Below are positions 52,226 through 60,375 of a stretch of 64,000 nt of DNA, one piece after another. Origin of the DNA: Bacillota bacterium (GTDB lineage: Bacteria > Bacillota > Clostridia > Lachnospirales > Lachnospiraceae); contig JAEYSV010000039.1 in NCBI GenBank assembly GCA_023434365.1, forward strand, positions 1-64,000. The letters are read 5' to 3'. The first letter of the stretch is position 1; every line of letters begins with the position of its first letter. The translations under genes were made by a program, and so were the position numbers. The notes under the pieces were generated by a model. It made no database searches. It was not told where the DNA came from and saw only the letters and a list, made by a program, of their open reading frames with translations.

Positions 52226-53056
52226 ATGGGCTTAATTGTAGTATTAATTACGTTGTTGTTTGGACTCATCGAAGGAATCACAGAATGGCTCCCTGTCAGC
52301 AGTACGGGACATATGATTCTAGTTGAAGAATTCATTAAATTAAGTAAGTATAGTATATTTGAGGAAGAATTCGTAGAAGTTTTTCTTGTGGTAATTCAAT
52401 TGGGAGCGATACTAGCGGTCGCATTGTCATTTTTTAAAAAATTGTTTCCATTTGATTTGAAAGCAAAGAAAAAAGTAGACTTAGATAAATTTAATCTCTG
52501 GGGAAAAATTATCGTAGCTAGTTTACCAGCAGCTTTAATTGGCATTCCTTTCGAAGATAAAATAGATGAAATGTTTTTTAATTTTCAAACAGTTGCCGTT
52601 ACATTAATCGTCTACGGTATTTTATTTATTGTGATTGAAAACTGGAATAAAGGAAAAACTCCTAAGTATGGTGAACTAAAAGATATTACATACCTAACAG
52701 CATTGTTGATTGGTGTCTTTCAGTTAATGTCATTAATTCCAGGAACATCTCGTTCGGGTGCAACGATTGTTGGTGCCTTATTACTTGGAGTATCTAGATT
52801 AGCGGCCACAGAATTTACTTTCTTTTTGGCAATCCCTGCAATGGCTGGAGCAAGCCTGATCAAATTGGTTAAGCATGGTTTTGGTTTTTCAATTGACCAA
52901 TACATGATTCTGATTCTTGGAATGCTGTCAGCATTTGTGGTATCTATTATAGTTATTAAATTTTTAGTAAGCTATATTAAAAAGCATGATTTCAAAGTAT
53001 TCGGATATTACCGAATTATTCTTGGTGTTGTATTAATAGCGTATATGTTATTATAA
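52226..53056 (+). CDS. uppP: Undecaprenyl-diphosphatase
   Basis: UppP (BacA) dephosphorylates undecaprenyl diphosphate to recycle the lipid carrier for peptidoglycan synthesis. The protein has about eight membrane segments and both family motifs, GLIEGITEWLPVSSTGHM near the N-terminus and LIPGTSRSGATIVGALLLG near residue 175. The open frame begins at 52208, but GAAGGAG lies inside that extension and fits the ATG at 52226, giving 276 residues. Overproduction is known to give bacitracin resistance. Confidence 0.95.
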   Translation: MGLIVVLITLLFGLIEGITEWLPVSSTGHMILVEEFIKLSKYSIFEEEFVEVFLVVIQLGAILAVALSFFKKLFPFDLKAKKKVDLDKFNLWGKIIVASLPAALIGIPFEDKIDEMFFNFQTVAVTLIVYGILFIVIENWNKGKTPKYGELKDITYLTALLIGVFQLMSLIPGTSRSGATIVGALLLGVSRLAATEFTFFLAIPAMAGASLIKLVKHGFGFSIDQYMILILGMLSAFVVSIIVIKFLVSYIKKHDFKVFGYYRIILGVVLIAYMLL

Positions 53057-53142
53057 TAGAATTGAAAATTAACTCAAAAGATAAATTGATTAATAGACAT
53101 TAAACAAAAGATAAATTAATAGAATAAATTCATTGTGATAGT

Positions 53143-53184
53143 AAGGAGGAAATTGTAATCTAGGTTCGATTACAAGAGAAAGCG
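53143..53184 (+). promoter_or_regulatory. Shine-Dalgarno and hairpin before the yqeG start
   Basis: AAGGAGG (53143-53149) is 35 nt from the ATG at 53185, too far in linear form. TTGTAATC (53153-53160) pairs with GATTACAA (53168-53175) around a 7-nt loop, and folding leaves about 12 nt between site and start. No other in-frame start codon is near the site, since the TTG that follows is directly succeeded by TAA. Confidence 0.55.
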
Positions 53185-53709
53185 ATGTTACAAATGTTTT
53201 ATCCAGATGAATGTGTGAAATCCACATATTCGATTGATTTTGAAAAATTATATAGCGAGGGTTATCGTGGATTATTATTTGATATTGATAATACGTTAGT
53301 TGAGCACGGTGCAGATGCGTCGCCTCGCGCGATTAAATTATTTGAACGTTTAAAAAAGCTCGGGTTTGAAATTTGCCTGATTTCGAATAATAAAATAGAA
53401 CGAGTAAAACGTTTCAATCGGGATGTAAAAGTAAAATATATTTGCAATGCAAGAAAGCCTGCAAAAGCCAATTACTATAAAGCCATGTCTTTAATGAATA
53501 CCACTTTGACGAACACCGTTTTTGTTGGCGACCAGCTTTTTACCGACGTCTATGGTGCAAAACGAATTGGAATGCGTAATATTTTAGTGAAGCCAATCAA
53601 TAAAAAGGAAGAAATTCAGATTGTATTAAAACGGTATTTGGAAAAAGTCGTGATGTACTTTTACGAAAAACATTTACAATCAAAGAAGGAATCAAATTTT
53701 GAAAAATAA
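53185..53709 (+). CDS. yqeG: YqeG-family HAD phosphatase
   Basis: This 174-residue protein is a HAD-superfamily IIIA phosphatase. It has the nucleophile motif FDIDNTLVEHG (residues about 32-42), the motif II Ser in LISNNK, and VGDQLFTDVYGAKRIGM with the metal-binding Asp residues. The family includes phosphatidylglycerophosphatase-like proteins in other organisms, so the substrate here is uncertain. The gene overlaps aroK by 11 nt. The ribosome binding site is unusually placed and may depend on a hairpin (53143-53184). Confidence 0.88.
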   Translation: MLQMFYPDECVKSTYSIDFEKLYSEGYRGLLFDIDNTLVEHGADASPRAIKLFERLKKLGFEICLISNNKIERVKRFNRDVKVKYICNARKPAKANYYKAMSLMNTTLTNTVFVGDQLFTDVYGAKRIGMRNILVKPINKKEEIQIVLKRYLEKVVMYFYEKHLQSKKESNFEK

Positions 53710-54217
53710 CATTATTCTAATTGGTTTTATGGGAAGTGGCAAAACAACAATCGGAAAACGATTAGCGCAAATATTAGAGTATCAGTTTATAGATACCGAT
53801 GCCTATATTGAGCAGCAAATGAATCTGACGGTAAAAGAGATATTTACCATGCACTCAGAAGAATATTTTCGTAGGCTAGAAACCGAAACTATTAAAGAAT
53901 TAAAGAATAACACAACAAACACAATCATTGCTACTGGAGGAGGACTTGCATTAAGAGAAGAGAACGCCTTGTTATTAAAACAACTGGGCATGGTCATTTT
54001 CTTACAAGTAGGAAAGGATGAAGTTCTTAACCGATTGTCCTCAGACACAACCAGGCCGCTTCTTCAAGGGGAGAATGTAGAGCAAAAGGTAGCCGAGCTG
54101 CTAGCATATCGCAATCCCAAATATAGCGTGGCAGCGGACTATATTATATGTGTAGATGGAAGAAGTAAAGAGCAGATAATAAGTGAAGTGCAAAAATTGT
54201 TGAAAAAGCAATTATGA
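53699..54217 (+). CDS. aroK: Shikimate kinase
   Basis: The enzyme phosphorylates shikimate at O3. The 172-residue protein has Walker A GFMGSGKTTIGKRLA, the substrate-binding DTDAYIE, YFRRLETETI with the shikimate-binding Arg, ATGGGLALREENA and the lid Arg in DTTRPLL. The start is a TTG at 53699, 8 nt after AAGAAGGA (53683-53690), and the gene overlaps yqeG by 11 nt. It belongs to the same pathway as the aroF, aroA and aroE genes in this window. Confidence 0.95.
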   Translation: MKNNIILIGFMGSGKTTIGKRLAQILEYQFIDTDAYIEQQMNLTVKEIFTMHSEEYFRRLETETIKELKNNTTNTIIATGGGLALREENALLLKQLGMVIFLQVGKDEVLNRLSSDTTRPLLQGENVEQKVAELLAYRNPKYSVAADYIICVDGRSKEQIISEVQKLLKKQL

Positions 54218-54292
54218 GAAAAAATAATAGTTGAAAATTTAGTTACGTTATTATAAACTATAGAAAGTGAAAGTTAAGGAGGAATTTTTTGT

Positions 54293-54850
54293 ATGGTATC
54301 AGCAGGCGATTTTAGAAATGGCTTGACAATAGAGTTTGATAACAGTGTATATCAGATTATTGAGTTCCAGCATGTAAAACCAGGAAAAGGTGCTGCGTTT
54401 GTTAGAACAAAATTAAGAGATATTAAAAATGGTGGGGTAGTGGAAAAAACATTCAGACCAACTGAAAAATGTCCACAGGCTCATATTGAAAAATCTGATA
54501 AACAATATTTATATAATGATGGTGAATTATATCACTTCATGGATGTAGATACTTATGATCAGTTCGCATTAACTGAAGATGCAATTGGTGATGCATTAAA
54601 ATTCGTAAAAGAAAACGATATGGTTAAAATGCTTGCTCATAATGGCAATATTTTCGCAATTGAACCACCTATGTTTGCAGATTTAGTAATAACTGATACA
54701 GAACCAGGCTTCAAAGGCGATACTGCAACAGGCGCAACAAAACCAGCTGTAGTTGAAACAGGAGCAACTGTATACGTACCATTATTCGTAGAACAAGGCG
54801 ACAAAATTCAGATTGACACCAGAACCGGTAGCTACCTGAAACGTGTATAA
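54293..54850 (+). CDS. efp: Translation elongation factor P
   Basis: EF-P relieves ribosome stalling at polyproline stretches. The 185-residue protein has an N-terminal KOW-like domain with the tip loop VKPGKGAAF, which carries the Lys that is modified in some species, and two OB domains, the last ending in GDKIQIDTRTGSYLKRV, the typical EF-P C-terminus. AAGGAGG lies before the ATG. It follows aroK and ends at a strong hairpin. Confidence 0.97.
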   Translation: MVSAGDFRNGLTIEFDNSVYQIIEFQHVKPGKGAAFVRTKLRDIKNGGVVEKTFRPTEKCPQAHIEKSDKQYLYNDGELYHFMDVDTYDQFALTEDAIGDALKFVKENDMVKMLAHNGNIFAIEPPMFADLVITDTEPGFKGDTATGATKPAVVETGATVYVPLFVEQGDKIQIDTRTGSYLKRV

Positions 54851-54910
54851 TAAACTCAAGGGCGACACACAAAAAAGTGCGGTAGCGTATAAAATTATAT
54901 GTCTAAAGTA

Positions 54911-54967
54911 AAAAAACCACCTTCTTGATAAGAAATATATAAAATCTTATCAAGAAGGTGGTTTTTT
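54911..54967. terminator. Strong bidirectional terminator after efp
   Basis: A 23-bp perfect stem (54911-54933 with 54945-54967) has T runs on both strands. The following stretch 54968-55332 holds no recognised gene. It contains the partly complementary AGGGA (55176-55180) and TCCCT (55237-55241) arms of a long imperfect hairpin. Confidence 0.9.
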
Positions 54968-55332
54968 ATTTGATTAATTCACTGGAATTGCTTGTCTTGT
55001 AAACCTAAATTACCGTCTCATATTTGGAGATATTATGTCAATGTTTGCACTTGCAGTTTATGTGTATTACTGGTAAAATATTCTATGTAAGTAGAACGTT
55101 TATATGATATAAAAAATGCTCCGCGAGGATCGCACTGCGGCGGAAATGAATTCTTGCTATGTAATAAGGTTTTTTAGGGATAACACTAGATATTGGTTTA
55201 GGCTAAACGGTTAGTTTATATCCATAGCCTATGGTGTCCCTTTAGAATAAACTTAAGATGAATGAGATGGTGTGCATTCAGTAAATTATAACAAATGATA
55301 AAAATACATACATACAAAATACTAATAGTTTT

Positions 55333-55998
55333 ATGCTTTTATCATATGATCCTATTTATCAAATGAACCAGAGTATTACAACATGGGCAAATTCTCTATG
55401 CCGCTCTTCAAAATATGGATTACCAATGGAATCAAAAACTAATTGGTATACTGGGCTAAGCGATGTCGAAATCCTAGCACGTTTAATATATGCAGAAAAT
55501 GCCTCAAACCAAATAGATCAAATAGCAATTACTTGGGTATTGTTAAATCGGTATCATAATGCGAATTATCCCAACACATTTAGAGGAGTTGCAACTCAGA
55601 AAAGCCAATTTTCTACAATCTCAGGAACTGGTTCAAGTCTAGCTAGAAATCCAGGCTCGTATCCCACAACATGGTATCATGCTACATGGTTAGCTTGCGC
55701 TTTATTATCAACCAATAATAAATCAAATTGTCAGGAGTTATTTGGAAAACCGCAAGGTATTGCAGGGCAACATTATTTTAGAGGCATTTCATCTTTTGTT
55801 AATAATATAGCAAACTCTACTAGTGGTGCTAATTGCATATTATTTGGAACTAAAAAAAGCAGATTGAAGAATGTAGTTATAGTAAATAAAGATAATATTA
55901 ATAAAAGTCTTGTAGTGAATGCTACCAGGATAAAGCAAATAAAAGATATTAAAGCTAAATACGGTAATCAATATAACGTATTCTTTAGTTATGAATAA
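55333..55998 (+). CDS. SleB-type cell wall hydrolase (Hydrolase_2)
   Basis: The 221-residue protein carries a Hydrolase_2 domain: LSDVEILARLIYAENASNQ with the probable catalytic Glu, IAITWVLLNRYHNANYPNTF, VATQKSQFSTISG, and HYFRGI near the end. The family includes the spore cortex-lytic enzyme SleB and vegetative hydrolases. No signal peptide is visible, and there is no good ribosome binding site before the ATG. The frame stays open to 55285 without another usual start codon, so the 5' end may be truncated or use a non-standard start. The DNA is AT-rich. Confidence 0.68.
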   Translation: MLLSYDPIYQMNQSITTWANSLCRSSKYGLPMESKTNWYTGLSDVEILARLIYAENASNQIDQIAITWVLLNRYHNANYPNTFRGVATQKSQFSTISGTGSSLARNPGSYPTTWYHATWLACALLSTNNKSNCQELFGKPQGIAGQHYFRGISSFVNNIANSTSGANCILFGTKKSRLKNVVIVNKDNINKSLVVNATRIKQIKDIKAKYGNQYNVFFSYE

Positions 55999-56080
55999 TT
56001 TGGATGCAATCTCGGATGTGCAATATAGTCATTTAAAATATTACGCAATTCCAAACGAAGAGAAAGGAATGAATTAAATT

Positions 56081-56704
56081 ATGAAAAAAGATAGATTAAA
56101 AGGCTTTGTGCTTGTTGCATATTTATTATTGCTTACTAGTTGTGGTAATAAGCAGCCTGAACAACAAGCTGTATCAACTGGTAATCCTACACAACCAACC
56201 CAGAGTACATCATCTCCCACACCACAAGTATCAACTGATGTAGAAGATGATTATGATGATGTTATGATCTATTTAAAAGAGCTTAAGAAAAACATTTTAC
56301 CTGAAAAAATTCAGCTTACGGAAAATGGGAATATGAATCCTAGTATCGAAGACTTTCAAATAAAAACGAAAAAATACATTACATTCTTAATAGAAGACTA
56401 TTTTACTAATAGTAAAGAGAAAAGTGCTAAAGTTAAAGTAGGTGCTCTACGCGAGGATACCACACCGGATTCATATTTAGCAGATTTTGAGGTTATATAT
56501 GACACTGGCAAGGTTTATTCTGGTGGTTTAACCTATGCTATATGTTTTCAGGAATATACAAAGGAGAATGGTCCCTATGGAGTAATAAGTATGGATTATG
56601 AAGGTAAGTTGTATCCATTAGGAGACGAAGATGAAATAAAAGAAAATTATAGATTATTTGAAGAAAGTATTGTTTTGGAATTTGAAGTAAAAAAAGAACA
56701 ATGA
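56081..56704 (+). CDS. Putative lipoprotein of unknown function
   Basis: The 207-residue protein begins with a lipoprotein signal peptide ending in LLTSC, with the Cys at residue 21. A Thr/Ser/Pro/Gln-rich linker follows to about residue 55, then a mainly alpha/beta domain with no family I recognise. Some segments (DDYDDVMIYLKELKKNI, and a YDTGKVYSGGLTYAICF beta-rich part) suggest a compact outer-surface domain. The GAAAGG site lies just upstream. It follows the SleB-type gene by about 80 nt, so they may be cotranscribed. Confidence 0.8.
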   Translation: MKKDRLKGFVLVAYLLLLTSCGNKQPEQQAVSTGNPTQPTQSTSSPTPQVSTDVEDDYDDVMIYLKELKKNILPEKIQLTENGNMNPSIEDFQIKTKKYITFLIEDYFTNSKEKSAKVKVGALREDTTPDSYLADFEVIYDTGKVYSGGLTYAICFQEYTKENGPYGVISMDYEGKLYPLGDEDEIKENYRLFEESIVLEFEVKKEQ

Positions 56705-56741
56705 TATTATGAGTAAATAGTGTAAAAATCTTGTATCCCAG

Positions 56742-56807
56742 ATAAAAAGTGGTTCTTTTCTGGTAAGAAGGGAGATACGTATTCTTATTCAGAAAGGAAC
56801 CATTTTT
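56742..56807 (+). terminator. Long imperfect terminator-like hairpin
   Basis: AAAAAGTGGTTC-TTTTC (56744-56760) is complementary with small bulges to AGAAAGGAACCATTTTTA (about 56791-56808), with inner pairing TAAGAA/TTCTTA. U-rich ends occur on both sides. It follows the lipoprotein gene. Confidence 0.65.
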
Positions 56808-56894
56808 ATGTCGATTGTAAAAAATTAATAACGACACGTAATCTCAGAAAACATCATTATTTCCATAGGATACTTCAAAAATGAAAAGATGGAT

Positions 56895-56978
56895 AGGGTT
56901 TGTTTCAAGCTGATTTCGTACCATAGCCCATTATCAAACATGTCCTCCATTCCGCTTCTTATGCAGCCCAATTGTTCG
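56895..56978 (-). repeat. 84-bp conserved companion element, copy 2
   Basis: It aligns without gaps to 12597-12680. On the minus strand the frame encodes M-E-D-M-F-D-N-G-L-W-Y-E-I preceded by C-I-R-S-G. A stop codon lies a few codons upstream, so no complete gene remains. It is 29 bp from the heptamer array 57008-57176, the same spacing as copy 1. The stretch 56705-57156 holds no gene besides this element and the array. Confidence 0.75.
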
Positions 56979-57007
56979 AAAGATAATCATTTTAGCAGCA
57001 TTTTCCT

Positions 57008-57176
57008 CTCTTCACTCTTCGTTCTTCACTATCTTTTAGACGCTCTTCACTGATCTTTTCCGTTCTTCACTCTTCACTCTTCACTGCCCTTAAAAGCTCT
57101 TCCCTCTTCGTTCTTCACTATCTTTTCCGCTCTTCACTCTTAGCTCTTCACTGCCCTTAAAAGCTCTTCACTTTTT
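57008..57176 (-). repeat. GTGAAGA-type heptanucleotide array, copy 4
   Basis: On the minus strand, heptamers GTGAAGA/ACGAAGA with spacers of the type GCTTTTAAGGGCA begin inside aroE, whose last codons (encoding VKSF and TAA) are formed by the first unit and its spacer. Orientation relative to the gene is as at the other three loci. Confidence 0.9.
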
Positions 57177-57936
57177 CACAAAACTTTTCACAAATATCCT
57201 CTATTAGTTTATCTGAAAATAAGTTTTGTGAAAATTTTTCCGCTGCTTTCACTGCCTGTGCCACCAGCATTTCCATTCCGTTCACCGCAGTAATTCCAAG
57301 TCCCTTCGCTTCGAGTAACAGTTTCGTCTCTCTAGGGTTATAGATAATATCAATTACCGCAGACAACTGATTAAAAGAACCTAAAGAGAGCGGTGATTCC
57401 TCAATATTAGGATACATCCCAACTGGTGTCGTATTAATGATGACATCAGCATCGGTATGACTCTGATAGCACGCATCAAACGTAATCGTACCAGGTTTTA
57501 CTGAGCGGTTCACCAAAACTATCTCTTTCGCCTTATGATCTTTAATCACTTCATGCACCGCTTTTGCCGCGCCGCCATATCCTAGAATTAATACCTTCTT
57601 ATCATTTACCACGATATTGTTATGACGAAGTGTATAGTCAAATCCTAAGTAATCGGTATTATAGCCACAAGCTTTCCCATCTCTTATAACGATAGTATTC
57701 ACAGCGCCAATTGCAGCTGCTTTTTCGTCAATCTGGTCAAGATAAGGTAGCACGGCTTCTTTATATGGAATCGTTACATTAATTCCTTTGAAAGGTTTAT
57801 TCATCATAAATTCCACTAGTTCTTCGTTGGTTAATTCCAGTAGTTCATAGTGGTAATCTGTAATCATTTCATGAATCTGTTTCGAATAACTGTGTCCGAG
57901 TTTTGCTCCAATTAATCCATATTGCAAAGTTTTCAT
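57157..57936 (-). CDS. aroE: Shikimate dehydrogenase
   Basis: The enzyme reduces 3-dehydroshikimate with NADPH. The 259-residue protein has the substrate-binding GAKLGHSYSKQIH, NVTIPYKEAV with the catalytic Lys, NTDYLGF with the Asp, the dinucleotide motif LILGYGGAAKAV, NTTPVGMYPN and a C-terminal VNGMEMLVAQAVKAAEKF. It is slightly short at the C-terminus. The last residues, KVKSF, are encoded by the first heptamer unit of a repeat array, so the end of the protein may have been replaced. Confidence 0.95.
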   Translation of the reverse strand: MKTLQYGLIGAKLGHSYSKQIHEMITDYHYELLELTNEELVEFMMNKPFKGINVTIPYKEAVLPYLDQIDEKAAAIGAVNTIVIRDGKACGYNTDYLGFDYTLRHNNIVVNDKKVLILGYGGAAKAVHEVIKDHKAKEIVLVNRSVKPGTITFDACYQSHTDADVIINTTPVGMYPNIEESPLSLGSFNQLSAVIDIIYNPRETKLLLEAKGLGITAVNGMEMLVAQAVKAAEKFSQNLFSDKLIEDICEKFCEKVKSF

Positions 57937-58038
57937 AATAAGTTGTTCCTCTCTTTCTTAGTGCATGTCTCCGAGATGGTCTATTTCTGTCATATTATCA
58001 AAACATTAACCTAGATACAATATAAAGATGCCGAAATG

Positions 58039-58066
58039 GAATATTATTTTGAAACCATCATATATT
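58039..58066 (+). promoter_or_regulatory. Probable SigE promoter of spoIIIA
   Basis: GAATATT (58039-58045) and CATATATT (58059-58066) are separated by 13 nt, close to the SigE pattern kmATATT, 14-15 nt, CATACAmT. spoIIIA is a classic SigE-dependent mother-cell operon, which supports this reading. Confidence 0.6.
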
Positions 58067-58103
58067 TAATTAAATAATCGGGTAATAACAGGTGGTGATA
58101 AAC

Positions 58104-59069
58104 GTGGACAAACAAGAAGAAATACTTAAGGTTTTTGCTTTATCATTGAGAAAAATACTATCTCAGATTGATATGGACTATGAGCAACTTCAGGAGATTA
58201 GACTTCGAGTGAACGGCCCAATGATGGTTATATATAGAAACGAAGAGTACTTTATTAACCGCGCAGGGTATCTAGATCATAAAAGAGTCAACTCCTATAT
58301 TGTAACACCTGGCGAAGTGCGAGAGACGATGGAGTACATAAGTAATTATTCACTGTATGCCTTTGAAGATGAGATAAAGCAGGGATTTATCACCATTCAA
58401 GGTGGTCACCGTGTAGGGATTGCTGGAAAAACCATATTAGATGAAGATAAGATAAAGAATATAAAACACATCTCGTTTGTTAATATACGTCTGTCTCATC
58501 AAGTAAAAGGCTGTGCCAATCCGGTTATGCCATATATTGCAGATGAAAAAGAGATTCATCATACACTCATAATCTCACCACCAAGGTGCGGTAAGACAAC
58601 ATTACTTCGAGATGTAATCAGACAATTATCAAACGGCTATAGCAATAAGCCTGGAGTTAATGTCGGGGTTGTAGATGAACGTTCAGAAATTGGTGCCTGT
58701 TATATGGGGGTGCCACAAAATGAACTTGGAATTCGGACCGATATATTGGATTGTTGTCCTAAGGCAAATGGAATGATGATGTTGATACGTTCCATGTCAC
58801 CACAGATCATCGCTGTAGATGAAGTTGGATCAAGAGAAGACATTGAAGCAATTGAATATGTGATTAATTGCGGTTGCAAGCTGATTGCAACGGTGCATGG
58901 CAGCTCAATCGATGATATTAAAAGTAAACCAATTCTTGGACGTCTTGTCAGAGAAAAGATTTTTGAACGATATATTATATTAAACAACCGGGGGCGTGTG
59001 GGACATGTAGAAGAGATCTATGATGAGCGCGGCACGGTACTTTATCATCAGGACTATATCGTACAATAG
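58104..59069 (+). CDS. spoIIIAA: Stage III sporulation protein AA
   Basis: SpoIIIAA is the cytoplasmic ATPase of the SpoIIIA-SpoIIQ channel and resembles type II/IV secretion ATPases. The protein has Walker A PPRCGKTTLLRDV near residue 170, VDERSEIGACY, and Walker B PQIIAVDEVGSRED. The frame begins at a GTG at 58092, but AGGTGG (58090-58095) fits the GTG at 58104, giving 321 residues. It is the first of eight genes in order AA to AH. Confidence 0.95.
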   Translation: MDKQEEILKVFALSLRKILSQIDMDYEQLQEIRLRVNGPMMVIYRNEEYFINRAGYLDHKRVNSYIVTPGEVRETMEYISNYSLYAFEDEIKQGFITIQGGHRVGIAGKTILDEDKIKNIKHISFVNIRLSHQVKGCANPVMPYIADEKEIHHTLIISPPRCGKTTLLRDVIRQLSNGYSNKPGVNVGVVDERSEIGACYMGVPQNELGIRTDILDCCPKANGMMMLIRSMSPQIIAVDEVGSREDIEAIEYVINCGCKLIATVHGSSIDDIKSKPILGRLVREKIFERYIILNNRGRVGHVEEIYDERGTVLYHQDYIVQ

Positions 59070-59137
59070 CGTCATAATAAGCGTAATTTTACATAGATAG
59101 TAACTTAAGTCAGGTGTAAGCCAGAAAGGAGAGATTC

Positions 59138-59692
59138 GTGCCTACATATAGGCAGGAATACAATAATAGTATGATAATGAAAATGATAGGAGCCGTCTTG
59201 GTTATCTTGTCCTCCACTGCAATGGGGGTGTATTTTAGTACATTGACTAAGGGACGAGTACATGATTTGAAAGCATTTAAGAAAAATATCTGTTTACTTC
59301 GCGGTGATATCCGTTATGCAGGCACCCCACTACCTGAAGCAATGTCAATGATAGGAAACCGTTCAAATGACCATTTTAAAGAGTTCTTTCTTGGACTAGC
59401 TGATGAATATCAACAGATGAAGGGAGAGACTTTTGTAGAAATCTGGCGTAAAGGAACAGAGACCTATCTAAAGGAAACGTATTTGACTGTGGCAGATCGT
59501 GAACAGGTAGCAAGACTTGGAGAAAACCTTGGGTTTATGGATAAAGAGATGCAGATTAAAACAATTGATCTTTATCTGGAGCAGCTTGATCTGGAGATAG
59601 AGGATAGTCAGCAATCAGTTCGTGAAAAAACAAGAATCTATAATCTACTTGGAGTGCTGGCAGGAGTTTTTGTAACAATCATTTTTATATAA
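59138..59692 (+). CDS. spoIIIAB: Stage III sporulation protein AB
   Basis: The 184-residue protein has an N-terminal membrane segment (MKMIGAVLVILSSTAMGVYFS), a helical soluble domain and a C-terminal hydrophobic segment (LLGVLAGVFVTIIFI), typical of SpoIIIAB. The start is a GTG at 59138, just after AAAGGAGAG. An internal ATG at 59171 would give the usual shorter length but has a weaker site. SpoIIIAB belongs to the type II/III secretion-like channel assembled between mother cell and forespore. Confidence 0.92.
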   Translation: MPTYRQEYNNSMIMKMIGAVLVILSSTAMGVYFSTLTKGRVHDLKAFKKNICLLRGDIRYAGTPLPEAMSMIGNRSNDHFKEFFLGLADEYQQMKGETFVEIWRKGTETYLKETYLTVADREQVARLGENLGFMDKEMQIKTIDLYLEQLDLEIEDSQQSVREKTRIYNLLGVLAGVFVTIIFI

Positions 59693-59762
59693 CCATATCA
59701 AGCAAGGTGCATAGCGGACAACTAGTATCTGCTTGCATACCGTGAAAAGTGGGAGGAACACA

Positions 59763-59960
59763 ATGGATATCACTTTAATCTTAAAAATCGCTGCAGTCGG
59801 AATACTTGTTTCGGTAATCAACCAGGTACTGAATCAGTCTAAAAGAGAGGAGCTTGCTTTTCTAGTCAATCTTTCCGGTTTGATTTTTGTCTTATTGATG
59901 GTAATTCCGTATATTGCCCAGTTATTTGAAACAATACTTGAACTGTTTTCCAAATACTAG
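59763..59960 (+). CDS. spoIIIAC: Stage III sporulation protein AC
   Basis: This 65-residue protein has two hydrophobic segments (ILKIAAVGILVSVINQVL and FLVNLSGLIFVLLMVIPYI), as expected for SpoIIIAC. The open frame begins 10 codons earlier at 59733, but GGGAGG lies correctly for the ATG at 59763. It is closely followed by spoIIIAD. Confidence 0.92.
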   Translation: MDITLILKIAAVGILVSVINQVLNQSKREELAFLVNLSGLIFVLLMVIPYIAQLFETILELFSKY

Positions 59961-59971
59961 GAGGGAGAGTT

Positions 59972-60364
59972 ATGTTTGATACCGTTTTTAAGGTGGCATT
60001 ACTGGGAATTGTGGCTGTAATACTAGGGGTGCAGTTTCGGCGAACCAGAGTTGAGTATGATGTCTATATCTGTTTAGCTGCCTGTTTTGCAATAATCTTT
60101 CTTGGGATGAGCCGATTAGAGATCATCATCCAGGGAATTAATCGTATCCAGAGCTATATCGATATTAATCCATCGTATTTATCTATTTTGTTAAAGATAG
60201 TAGGTATTACCTATATCTGTGAATTTGCCTCAAGTTTATGCAAAGATGCTGGACATGCGGCCATTAGTAGTCAGATAGAGCTGGTTGGCAAATTAACGAT
60301 TCTGTCGATTAGTATGCCAATCCTTTTGGCGTTGCTGGACACAATCAATGACTTTTTAGCTTAG
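59972..60364 (+). CDS. spoIIIAD: Stage III sporulation protein AD
   Basis: The 130-residue membrane protein has an N-terminal segment (VFKVALLGIVAVILGVQF) and further hydrophobic stretches, with the conserved ICEFASSLCKDAGHAAISSQIELVGK segment of SpoIIIAD near residues 84-109 (given as a range because of its length). An AGGAGGG site precedes the ATG. It begins 11 nt after spoIIIAC. Confidence 0.93.
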   Translation: MFDTVFKVALLGIVAVILGVQFRRTRVEYDVYICLAACFAIIFLGMSRLEIIIQGINRIQSYIDINPSYLSILLKIVGITYICEFASSLCKDAGHAAISSQIELVGKLTILSISMPILLALLDTINDFLA

Positions 60365-60375
60365 GCGGTGAGGTG

